A stretch of DNA of 37,023 bases from Methanobacteriota archaeon (GTDB lineage: Archaea > Thermoplasmatota > Poseidoniia > Poseidoniales > Thalassarchaeaceae): contig JAAZXI010000009.1 of NCBI GenBank assembly GCA_014240285.1, positions 1 to 37,023 on the forward strand, read 5' to 3'. Shown in pieces: positions 9,958-17,573 of this stretch (positions within the stretch are counted from its first letter, which is position 1; the number at the start of each line of letters is the position of its first letter). Made by a program: the position numbers and the translations under genes. A model generated the notes under the pieces. The model saw only the letters and a program-made list of their open reading frames with translations. It ran no database searches and was not told where the DNA came from.

Positions 9958-10045
9958 GGTACACCCAGAAGCCGGAGGCGAATGAACCCTATCCGAAGAA
10001 TGCCGGGCAAAACTATTCATGACCGACTATGGGTTTGAGGCACAT

Positions 10046-11740
10046 ATGAGACGAATCGCGATGCTGCAGAGTTTACTGATGATTACCGCTGTCCTGATGT
10101 GCACGGCCCCGACTGCTTCAGCCGATACGGCGGAGACTGTCATCAGCGACAATGTGACTTGGACAAGCGAGCAGTCGGTAGAAGGTATGGTCAGGATAGT
10201 GAGTGGTGGTCACCTAACCATCGATGGTACCGAGGTCGATATGCTCACGGGCTCCGGGATAGTCGTCGAGGCCGGAGGAAATCTTACTCTGAATCAAGCA
10301 AGCGTGGTCGCGCAGGACCTCCCCACAGCAATCGCCAGCATGGGGTACTGGGACGAGAACAACATGTCGAAGTTCAAAGTCCCAGGCGAAGGGATTTCGG
10401 GGGCGTTTGACATCAAGATGGATGCGATGGCAGGATACAGCTACTACGGTGGCGCAGCGCACGTGGCAGGCGAGACAATCAACATCAACGGCTCCTCACA
10501 CACTTTCTCGTTCGCGGACGGCACTGGAGACGTGTGGATTGGCCTGACCGGCTACTCGTCAGGTGCCGTGACCGTCGCCTCGATTACCATAGAGACCGAA
10601 GCGGGAGGCAGTTCTACCATCCTTGGCAGTGACCTTGAATCGGTCAACATGAGAGGTGCAGGAGAACAGGGCTTCAGCATCGAGATCGAGGGAGAGATGG
10701 TATCTGGGAACTCTGTCGTCTCCGGCGGCCAAATTACTGTCAATGGTGACATGAGTGCGGATGGCACCGACTTTGACAGAGTGGGGCCAGTAATCCTCGG
10801 GGGCTTTGGAAGCATCGAGCTGCTGGGCGCATCCTCGTTCTACGGCAGCCTCGATGACCACGACGTGAGAGGGGGGGCTGATTCAGAGATTTACTGGGGA
10901 GAGGAAGTCAGCGGTTCAGGCGGCCTCATTGACCGTTGGGAGCGCAGGGTCTCGGGCCAGACCATACAGGTCGATGCCGATTACGTAATCCTCAGGATTA
11001 CCGGAATCGGTCCGCAAGAGTCCACACAGGAGATCTTCAGTCTAGATGGATTTGCATCAGTGGACTCTGGCAATGAGCGCGTGGTCGAGATAGGTTACTC
11101 CGACGGGGCGATTTGGACTGAGACAGCCACCATCGAGGTGGTGACTTACGTGACAGGCTGGAACCCGGAGTCTTCAGGCATCGGTAATTACGGAGGTGAG
11201 GCGGCAGTATTGAGTTGGGCACAGAACACGGTGCTCGACTCCGGAACCCCATTCGTTGAATGGGAATCGCTCGAGATAGCCAGCGGGGCTTCGACCAAAT
11301 CCACCGGGCAATCTATGCCGATACTAGCCCGGCTAGCGAACAGAGGCACAGCCCCTGCCCTACTGTACTTCACCTGCGATGTGGCGGAGACTGGGGTGGA
11401 GGCAAACATCGGTGGTTACCAAGGGGCTCGGATTGATGCAGGGGAGTCCGTTGAGGTGTCCTTCGGATGGCGTAACAGTGAGGTCGGCGACGCTACCCTT
11501 TCCTGCCGCATCTTGACGCCTACACAACTGGTAGATGACAGCGCCTTCGGGGGCGGAAACATGAGTACAGGGGTAGCGACTTGGGCAGAACCGGTCGAAG
11601 ACGATTCTCTACCGATACTACCTCTGCTGGCAGCTATCATTGTAGGGGCCATAATCGCCGGTATCACTATGTTGAGGAGAGGTGAATCAGACGCAATAGT
11701 CGAGGAAGAGAATTCCAGTTACTCACAAGACGAGATTTAG
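10046..11740 (+). CDS. Secreted, C-terminally anchored surface protein of unknown function
   Basis: Not assigned to a family. From ATG 10046 the product has a signal peptide (RRIAMLQSLLMITAVLMCTAPTASA, cleavage expected before DTAET). An extracellular region of about 490 residues follows, then a single C-terminal helix (LPILPLLAAIIVGAIIAGITML) and a short acidic tail inside. The early ectodomain (HLTIDGTEVDM, NLTLNQASV) resembles parallel-beta or right-handed-helix repeat proteins. The segment before the helix (LARLANRGTAPALLYFTCDV) resembles a CARDB-like beta-sandwich. I preferred 10046 over 10019 because GAGG precedes it at suitable spacing and the signal peptide then begins correctly. Convergent with the next gene, overlapping it by 4 nt. 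Confidence 0.85.
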   Translation: MRRIAMLQSLLMITAVLMCTAPTASADTAETVISDNVTWTSEQSVEGMVRIVSGGHLTIDGTEVDMLTGSGIVVEAGGNLTLNQASVVAQDLPTAIASMGYWDENNMSKFKVPGEGISGAFDIKMDAMAGYSYYGGAAHVAGETININGSSHTFSFADGTGDVWIGLTGYSSGAVTVASITIETEAGGSSTILGSDLESVNMRGAGEQGFSIEIEGEMVSGNSVVSGGQITVNGDMSADGTDFDRVGPVILGGFGSIELLGASSFYGSLDDHDVRGGADSEIYWGEEVSGSGGLIDRWERRVSGQTIQVDADYVILRITGIGPQESTQEIFSLDGFASVDSGNERVVEIGYSDGAIWTETATIEVVTYVTGWNPESSGIGNYGGEAAVLSWAQNTVLDSGTPFVEWESLEIASGASTKSTGQSMPILARLANRGTAPALLYFTCDVAETGVEANIGGYQGARIDAGESVEVSFGWRNSEVGDATLSCRILTPTQLVDDSAFGGGNMSTGVATWAEPVEDDSLPILPLLAAIIVGAIIAGITMLRRGESDAIVEEENSSYSQDEI

Positions 11741-12981
11741 TCATCGCAACTTGTTACCTTAGTCCAAGACTCATCGGTATTGTTTGGATTGTCGCCGCCG
11801 GCTCCCTCTTCTGCGTATTCGTAGAATGAAGTATGCATGACTACTGAACCAGCGGATGCCCAAGGTTCATCTTGTGTTATACTGACCTCAAAACTATAGC
11901 ACCCGTAATTGTTCTCCTCCCAATCTGCGATTGGTATGTACTTGGCATTGAGCATTACATCTGACACTGAACCTTCGAGAGTCAACTCCGAACCGAAATC
12001 CCCCACAATTGTCGATCCTCCTCCATATTTACCTCCCTCCGAATCCCAGGTTGCTATTGTGTCGATGACAGTAACTGGAGGATATGAGATTGCTACACTT
12101 CTGCTACTACTTCCTCCGTAGTACATTGTAGCTTGGAGGGCATACTCTGCCAATGCCATTGGCGAAGGAGGGTTGTCACCAAGAGTGTCCAAACCTGCCC
12201 ATGCGGTCAACACTACTCCGACTACGCAACTGTCCTTAGTCCCACAATCGTCCGAATCAGTGCTGAATGCTGCAGCAGTTGAGCTTTGAACATCTGTGAT
12301 TGTGCGAGAAAGTTTTGCGGAATCAATGGTTGTAGACATCACTAGGTCGTCGACAGTTACTGTCAACGTGTATGGATTCGATGGCAACGCATTGGATTGG
12401 TAAAATTCAGAGACAGTTATCGTGATGCCTCCATAGTCTCCGAAGCCATCTTCTTTGTCTATCGCGAGAGATTCCATGCTAGACCAATCGCCAATCGAAA
12501 CCAGAGCGTCGACTGGATCGGAGGACCCACTATTCTGGCGGATTTTTATCTCCATGGACGAACCGTCATCACTGAACTCAACCTCGCCCAGCGACATCTC
12601 GCCAACAAGGATGTTCCCTAGAATCAACGGAATCAAAATCATCACTAGATATCCCCCTGCCACCACGATAGCCCTAATCGGGTGCATTCCGGCCCCCCCT
12701 AAAGAGGCTGGAAGACCAATTCTGAGATACCGCCAAACTATGATTATTGAGGCGATGAATACAATTGGATAAAGCAGATTTAGAGAAATGAAATCCAAAT
12801 AAATCCCAAACCACATTAGTACAATCATAGGAAGCAATGCTCCTACGAACAATGTTGTGATTACCTTCGAAATCGGTACTTCTTCTTCTGAGATATTCTC
12901 TGCGATAACAGTGATAGGCCCATCCACATCATCAGCAGCCTGCTGTTCAATGGCCTTCTGCAGTAAACCGCCGTTACTCAT
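11737..12981 (-). CDS. Three-helix membrane protein with large exposed C-terminal domain, unknown
   Basis: 414 residues, family not recognised. A hydrophilic N-terminus of about 38 residues is followed by three hydrophobic helices (VITTLFVGALLPMIVLMWFGI, LLYPIVFIASIIIVWRYL, AIVVAGGYLVMILIPLILG). A 280-residue Ser/Gly/Asp-rich domain containing DDCGTKDSC and ending SWTKVTSCDD follows. Four cysteines in the C-terminal half could form disulfides outside the cell. The DNA is AT-richer than its neighbours: the line at 12721-12780 is 22/60 G+C by hand count. This suggests either different ancestry or relaxed selection. It follows the 311-residue envelope gene on the same strand after 81 nt. Confidence 0.82.
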   Translation of the reverse strand: MSNGGLLQKAIEQQAADDVDGPITVIAENISEEEVPISKVITTLFVGALLPMIVLMWFGIYLDFISLNLLYPIVFIASIIIVWRYLRIGLPASLGGAGMHPIRAIVVAGGYLVMILIPLILGNILVGEMSLGEVEFSDDGSSMEIKIRQNSGSSDPVDALVSIGDWSSMESLAIDKEDGFGDYGGITITVSEFYQSNALPSNPYTLTVTVDDLVMSTTIDSAKLSRTITDVQSSTAAAFSTDSDDCGTKDSCVVGVVLTAWAGLDTLGDNPPSPMALAEYALQATMYYGGSSSRSVAISYPPVTVIDTIATWDSEGGKYGGGSTIVGDFGSELTLEGSVSDVMLNAKYIPIADWEENNYGCYSFEVSITQDEPWASAGSVVMHTSFYEYAEEGAGGDNPNNTDESWTKVTSCDD

Positions 12982-13000
12982 TGAAGCACCTCAAGACGGT

Positions 13001-13017
13001 ACACACGTCATGTGTGT
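13001..13017 (-). promoter_or_regulatory. Short inverted repeat before the 414-residue membrane protein gene
   Basis: ACACAC-gtcat-GTGTGT lies 20-36 nt upstream of the ATG at 12981. On the minus strand TTGATAAC, a weak TATA-like element, sits just before it (about 13021-13028). The spacing would put the repeat near the transcription start, where an archaeal repressor could bind. The role is inferred; the gene may instead be transcribed from upstream. Confidence 0.3.
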
Positions 13018-13062
13018 CGGTTATCAACCCGTTGACGACAAGTCGCTCGTAGTGGCGGCGGT

Positions 13063-13998
13063 TCAGAACAGACGTGCATCGAGGACTCTTGGCTCATCCG
13101 AATCATCGTCCTCATCGTCCCGATACCTGCCAGCAATAGCGGCAGCAGCAAGTGTCGTGATCATCATGGTCCCCATTAACTCAAACCCGGGTAGGTATAC
13201 TCCTCTGATGTATATCGTCATGGTCTGCACCTGATAATTCGGAATACCTTCGGTTCTGACCGAGTATTCAGAAGTGGCTTTGAACTGCAAAGAGAAATAC
13301 TTGTCAGTCCAACCCTGATTCTTAGGGGTCCTCATCTGTACCCTGATCTTCTCGGCTGGAGCCATCGATTCTATCTCAACCGAGACTAAGGGAATACTGA
13401 GTTGGAAGCCCTCGTCATTCAGTTCGTCGTAATTATCGACACCGACGTTGAACCTGTCCATCGCATTGCCGTCATTGTAGACATCGAACACAATCATGTA
13501 GTCGACTTTCGGCCTGAGCTGTAGGAAAGCGACCTCGGAGGCCACCCTTAGACGGCTGAACTGCCTAATGACTGCCAACACCTTGTAGGTGGTCGGAGTC
13601 CCAACCCAAGTGATTCCATCGGCCTGAACGACCTCAGCGGTGATGCTGATGATCTGGGAACCCTCAGGCATCCTGAGTTCGGCCCTAGCCACAACCTGGA
13701 AGGAGACATCAGACTGGGCACCGACGGTCATCGAGGCAGGACCGGCAGCGGCAAGGGAGCCGGACTGAATCTGCACGTTGACCTTCTCCTGATGGATGGT
13801 CGGGTTCTCCAGAGTGCAATCTATGATGGTGATTCTAGTTGCCCCTGGATAGACGTCAATTGGCTGCGGTTGCTGGCAGCTCAGTGTGATGTCTGGGACA
13901 GGCCCTTGGGCCTGAACCGCAGCCGCCCCTGCCCAGGTACTGAGAAAATACACAGCTAGAATCATCAGGGCGGGTCTGACCGAACGAGCCTTCGTCAT
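13063..13998 (-). CDS. Secreted beta-sandwich envelope protein with PGF-type C-terminal anchor
   Basis: 311 residues with a signal peptide (ALMILAVYFLSTWAGAAAVQAQ, then GPVPD). A beta-rich ectodomain with paired cysteines (LSCQQ, IIDCTLENP) follows, and a region whose phrasing (YNDGNAMDRFNVGVDN, MAPAEKIRVQMRTP) resembles NEW3/CARDB-type Ig-like domains of S-layer and other archaeal surface proteins. Near the end YLPGFELMGTMMITTLAAAAIAGRYR gives a PGF motif, a hydrophobic helix and basic residues, followed by an acidic cytoplasmic tail (DDEDDDSDEP). This is like a PGF-CTERM sorting signal but with an unusual extra tail. It follows the CAT tRNA by 85 nt on the same strand. Function unknown. Confidence 0.85.
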   Translation of the reverse strand: MTKARSVRPALMILAVYFLSTWAGAAAVQAQGPVPDITLSCQQPQPIDVYPGATRITIIDCTLENPTIHQEKVNVQIQSGSLAAAGPASMTVGAQSDVSFQVVARAELRMPEGSQIISITAEVVQADGITWVGTPTTYKVLAVIRQFSRLRVASEVAFLQLRPKVDYMIVFDVYNDGNAMDRFNVGVDNYDELNDEGFQLSIPLVSVEIESMAPAEKIRVQMRTPKNQGWTDKYFSLQFKATSEYSVRTEGIPNYQVQTMTIYIRGVYLPGFELMGTMMITTLAAAAIAGRYRDDEDDDSDEPRVLDARLF

Positions 13999-14083
13999 TG
14001 TCTATAAGGCCCTCTCGGACTGTATTTGAGGCTTCGCACCAACTGGACCCTGAAATGGCTATTGCAGCGTCGTACCATTTGAG

Positions 14084-14160
14084 TGGTGGACCCGACCGGA
14101 TTTGAACCGATGGCCACTCGGTTATGAGCCGAGCGCTCTGACCAACTGAGCTACGGGTCC
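14084..14160 (-). tRNA. tRNA with CAT anticodon (elongator Met or Ile2), CCA encoded
   Basis: On the minus strand GGACCCG pairs with CGGGTCC as the acceptor stem. The D arm is GCTCAGTTGGTCAGAGC. The anticodon arm CTCGG-CTCATAA-CCGAG gives CAT, and the T arm is ATCGG-TTCAAAT-CCGGT. The discriminator is A, and 3' CCA is genomically encoded (14084-14086). The body is 74 nt plus CCA. CAT may be elongator Met or an Ile2 tRNA whose C34 is modified to agmatidine in archaea; I cannot decide by eye. It is not the initiator type. Confidence 0.95.
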
Positions 14161-14321
14161 CTGCATCTCTCGCAGTGCTTTGTGAAATGAACCTTGTCTT
14201 CGCGCCGCGGGATGCGAATCGCCATCGGGCGCTCTCAACCTTGAAGCATAGAGCCCTCCCGTGAGGGTCCATGGCGAAACTTTGGGTGATGTTTTTCACA
14301 TAGCTTCTGCTTGTCTCGGCG

Positions 14322-15821
14322 ATGAACTTCTACGCCGTGATAAGGGAGCCGGATATGATAGAGATAGATGAGATACGGAACTACCCCCGTGAGACCGTGA
14401 AGATTGAGGGCGTGCTGACAAGTTACATACGCGACCCTTACGGAGAGGGAGCAGACAGGATAGACCTGCAGGTCCAAGAGATTGGTGGGCATTCAGTGGC
14501 GAAGGTTCGCTGGAACGTTGACTGGACCAACGATATACCTCCGATTGGAACCGTGGTCACTGTCGAGGGCGAGGTATCAGAGTGGAATGGAAGAATATGG
14601 TTGCAGTCCAATGGCTACGGCGCTATCATCGCTAGAGATCAGACAATAGAGTTCACCGAAACCAAGCTGGTCGAGGTCGGACAGGACCCGCGGGCCTATG
14701 CCAATCAGTCGATTACCCTAGACGGCTGGCTCAGCGAGTCCCTCGCTCCAGATGTGACATACCACTCGCTATATGTGATGGATAACCAAGTCTACGGTGG
14801 CGCAGACCACCTGCTGTACATGCAGGTCGAGGGTCGCGTCATGGAGTGGGTCGAGGCCGGCAGCCACGTCGTCGTGAACGGTTGGCTACAGTTCGACGAG
14901 CGCTCCTACCGATGGAGGCTACTGGTGCAGGCCACCGAGATTGAGGTACTGTCCCAAGGCGAGACACTCTACCTCAACTGGGAAATTGAGCCGTACACCA
15001 TGACCTACGAGGTCGGCAAACTGGTGGTCATAGACGGAACTGTGGCTAGCGATGGTGACGAATGGTGGATCGAGGGCGATGCGCCCACGGACCGGCTTTG
15101 CATGCTGCCATCTCCGGAGGATTTGGCGAGCGACATAGTCGGACAGACGGGAGACTGGGGCGGCAGGCTTGCATGGTCGACCGACGAGGCCGAGGTCTGC
15201 CTAGACAGGGGCTACATCGAGGCGCTGCAGCACCCTGCAGGCCAGTTCGGCGACGATATCATGACAATGAAGCAAGTCGTCGAAGACCCATTCACCTATG
15301 TCGGCAATAGCTACCAGTTTGAAGGCTGGATTACCGATCCGATCTCACCGGACTATGACAAGGGGTACGTCGGTGACGGACCCGGCTACTACGACAGAGA
15401 CACCAAGCTCAGGATAGAGTTCGTGGGCGAGCACGCGGAGTGGATTGAGGCAGATCAGGCAATTCGGTTCAACGCGACGGTGCTTTGGTCTGAGGCAGAG
15501 GGTAGGTTGTTCCTCGAAGCACGCTCCTGGCTGCTCGGTGAGGCTCCTGCCCCATCGGTGCTCAATTGGGGTGATGGCTACAACTCATGGAAGTGGGACA
15601 TCGGTAAACTAGTGCAGATAACCGGCGAGGCGGTGATGGGCGAGGAAGGCGACCAATGGATTTCACGTTCCGGCTCTGAAGAGAGGGTCTGCCTGCTCGG
15701 TGACGGCACTGAAGCCAGTCAGCAGGAGCAGATTGGTGAGCCTATCGAATGGATGGGGCGTCTGACCATGACCGAGGACTCTATTGGTAACTCCGCACAA
15801 TTCTGCATCGACATCCGCTGA
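14322..15821 (+). CDS. Tandem OB-fold-like repeat protein, partner of the TctA-like gene
   Basis: No signal peptide or membrane helix is visible, so the protein is probably cytoplasmic. It is built from about five related units, each opening with a phrase like ETVKIEGVLTSYI, QSITLDGWLSES, KLVVIDGTVASD, NSYQFEGWITDP or KLVQITGEAV. Each continues to a segment such as VVTVEGEVSEWNGRIWLQS or AIRFNATVLWSEAEGRLFLEA. This rhythm matches OB-folds of the nucleic-acid-binding type, although binding is not shown. Units 3 and 5 share LCMLP/VCLLG and WGGRL/WMGRL wording, pointing to internal duplication. The start is uncertain: GTG- and SD-free ATG 14322 gives 499 residues, while ATG 14355 (MIEIDEIRNY) has GGGAG six bases before it. 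The next gene starts 9 nt after the stop, so they form an operon. Confidence 0.8.
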   Translation: MNFYAVIREPDMIEIDEIRNYPRETVKIEGVLTSYIRDPYGEGADRIDLQVQEIGGHSVAKVRWNVDWTNDIPPIGTVVTVEGEVSEWNGRIWLQSNGYGAIIARDQTIEFTETKLVEVGQDPRAYANQSITLDGWLSESLAPDVTYHSLYVMDNQVYGGADHLLYMQVEGRVMEWVEAGSHVVVNGWLQFDERSYRWRLLVQATEIEVLSQGETLYLNWEIEPYTMTYEVGKLVVIDGTVASDGDEWWIEGDAPTDRLCMLPSPEDLASDIVGQTGDWGGRLAWSTDEAEVCLDRGYIEALQHPAGQFGDDIMTMKQVVEDPFTYVGNSYQFEGWITDPISPDYDKGYVGDGPGYYDRDTKLRIEFVGEHAEWIEADQAIRFNATVLWSEAEGRLFLEARSWLLGEAPAPSVLNWGDGYNSWKWDIGKLVQITGEAVMGEEGDQWISRSGSEERVCLLGDGTEASQQEQIGEPIEWMGRLTMTEDSIGNSAQFCIDIR

Positions 15822-15827
15822 GGTGAT
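15820..15827 (+). promoter_or_regulatory. Ribosome binding site of the TctA-like gene
   Basis: GAGGTGAT is a full match to the archaeal anti-Shine-Dalgarno sequence. It overlaps the TGA stop of the preceding gene and sits three bases before the ATG at 15831, which fixes that start and implies translational coupling. Confidence 0.75.
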
Positions 15828-15830
15828 TCA

Positions 15831-17486
15831 ATGGACCCAGTGGTGCTCGACTTTGGATGGCTGATTGCCTCCTACTTGTTCGGCATCATGCTGGGTTGCC
15901 TGACCGGGCTGATTCCCGGATTCCACGTCAACAACGTCGCACTGATAGCACTGAGTCTCTCACCGGTGGCAGTCGCCATCGGGATTCCTCTGGACGCGGT
16001 TGCAGGCATAATCGTCGCCTGCGGCACCGTGCACACATTCCTGAACTACATCCCTAGCGCTCTGATTGGTGCACCAGACGACAACATGGCTCTCGCCCTG
16101 CTGCCCGGACACCGTATGCTGATCTCGGGTCAAGCCGCGCAGGGAGTGGCTTACTCTGCGCGCGGCTCGCAGATGGGAATGCTGATGTCGATACCTCTGC
16201 TGATAGTGGCGAGACTGCTTTTCGGAGAGGATCCGGGGCTGGGCCTCTACGAGTCCAGCCGCGACGTCCTGCCTTGGCTGCTTCTGATTATCTCGATATT
16301 CCTCATCATGACCGAGACGACTCGCCTCGCATGGCCCGAGTGGTGCCAGCGGTTGACCAGTAAGTTGGTCTTCCGGCTGCCTCGCAAGATTGAGTTTAAC
16401 ATCCCTGTGGGGAAGTTCAACATCCACCGCAGATGGGAGAATTTCGACCTAAGGCTCGGCAGCAGCTCAAGGACCGCAGGGATGCTCGCTGCGACGTCCT
16501 TCTTCCTCCTAACAGGATTCTACGGATGGGCTGTTTTCGAGTTGCCTGGACGGTCTCCGATAGGGATGCCCTCGGCCACACTGCTATTCCCAGGTCTGGC
16601 CGGATTGTTCGGGATTGCCAACCTGATTGACATCTATGTTACGACCTCTGAGATTCCCCCTCAGGAGGCCAACTGGGAAATGCCTCCGATGAAGCCCCTC
16701 GCAATCCCTACTTTCCTGTCCGCCGTCGTCTCCTCAGTCATGGCTATTCTGCCGGGGATGACTGCCGCCCAAGCCACAGTTGTCGTCATGAGCATGCGCA
16801 ATCTGTGGGGCAGGCTGACGGACCCGGACTACATCCCGGCCGACTTTGAGCACGGGATTCAACCGGGTTCCGCGCCGAAGGCATCGCCCCTCGACATCGG
16901 CGATCTCGACGAACTCTCGGACGAGGAGAGGGAGATTTTTGAGGGAGTGCTAACCGAAGCTGGAGTCAGTCCCGATCTCGACTTGGGGGCTCAGAGTCAG
17001 CAACAGGACCTCGAGGTCATCGCCGTTTTGTCCTCAGTCAACACCGCGGTCACGGTGATGGTTCTCGGCTTCCTTTACATGGTAGGCAGGCCGCGCTCAG
17101 GGGCCGCCCTCGCCCTCAACATGATGTATCCAATCGATATGTGGAACGCCGTCGATCCTCCGGCAGATTTCATCAGGCTTTTGGGCATCACGATTGCTTC
17201 CGGACTGTTCGCGGTTCCAGTAATGATCAAGGTCGGCAAAGGGATGCTGAAGATGCACGAAATCGTGCCCCTACGCACAGTTGTTTTCACGGTCACAGGA
17301 TTCATCTCTATACTCGTCTGGCTATCAACTGGATGGATAGGTTTGGGAGTCCTAATCATCGGCACCGCGATGGGGCTGATGCCGCCACGTATTGGAATCC
17401 GACGCAGCCACGCAATGGGGATTATCCTAGTCCCAATAATGATGTACACATTCGCGCGCGAATTCGACGGATTTGGCTTCATTTGA
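15831..17486 (+). CDS. TctA/COG1784-type integral membrane protein
   Basis: 551-residue polytopic membrane protein of the archaeal branch of the tripartite tricarboxylate transporter large-subunit superfamily (DUF112/COG1784). Two family repeats are visible: GCLTGLIPGFHVNNVALIALSLSP near the N-terminus and MAILPGMTAAQATVVVMSM about 300 residues later. These are the Gly-Pro re-entrant motifs of the two halves. A second-half VLSSVNTAVTVMVLGFL segment also fits. About 60 hydrophilic residues (roughly 332-393, DLDELSDEEREIFEG) interrupt the second half, probably a cytosolic loop longer than usual. No periplasmic TctC-type binding protein or small TctB subunit lies nearby, as is common for archaeal members; substrate unknown. 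Co-transcribed with the OB-repeat gene. Confidence 0.85.
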   Translation: MDPVVLDFGWLIASYLFGIMLGCLTGLIPGFHVNNVALIALSLSPVAVAIGIPLDAVAGIIVACGTVHTFLNYIPSALIGAPDDNMALALLPGHRMLISGQAAQGVAYSARGSQMGMLMSIPLLIVARLLFGEDPGLGLYESSRDVLPWLLLIISIFLIMTETTRLAWPEWCQRLTSKLVFRLPRKIEFNIPVGKFNIHRRWENFDLRLGSSSRTAGMLAATSFFLLTGFYGWAVFELPGRSPIGMPSATLLFPGLAGLFGIANLIDIYVTTSEIPPQEANWEMPPMKPLAIPTFLSAVVSSVMAILPGMTAAQATVVVMSMRNLWGRLTDPDYIPADFEHGIQPGSAPKASPLDIGDLDELSDEEREIFEGVLTEAGVSPDLDLGAQSQQQDLEVIAVLSSVNTAVTVMVLGFLYMVGRPRSGAALALNMMYPIDMWNAVDPPADFIRLLGITIASGLFAVPVMIKVGKGMLKMHEIVPLRTVVFTVTGFISILVWLSTGWIGLGVLIIGTAMGLMPPRIGIRRSHAMGIILVPIMMYTFAREFDGFGFI

Positions 17487-17573
17487 GCCCTAGTAACGCA
17501 TTTTAAACGATTGAATCTTGAGTGCAACGCTTATCTCACATACCCTTGTGTGCGCACGTAGAGAGTGCATACT

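Noticed and set aside
9958-10020. Longer start for CarS at ATG 10020
   Set aside because: The added 21 residues are hydrophilic with no family similarity, and the start would overlap the divergent gene's promoter region.
13856-14299. Minus-strand 147-residue open frame
   Set aside because: It runs straight through the CAT tRNA and overlaps the signal-peptide region of the 311-residue gene in another frame.
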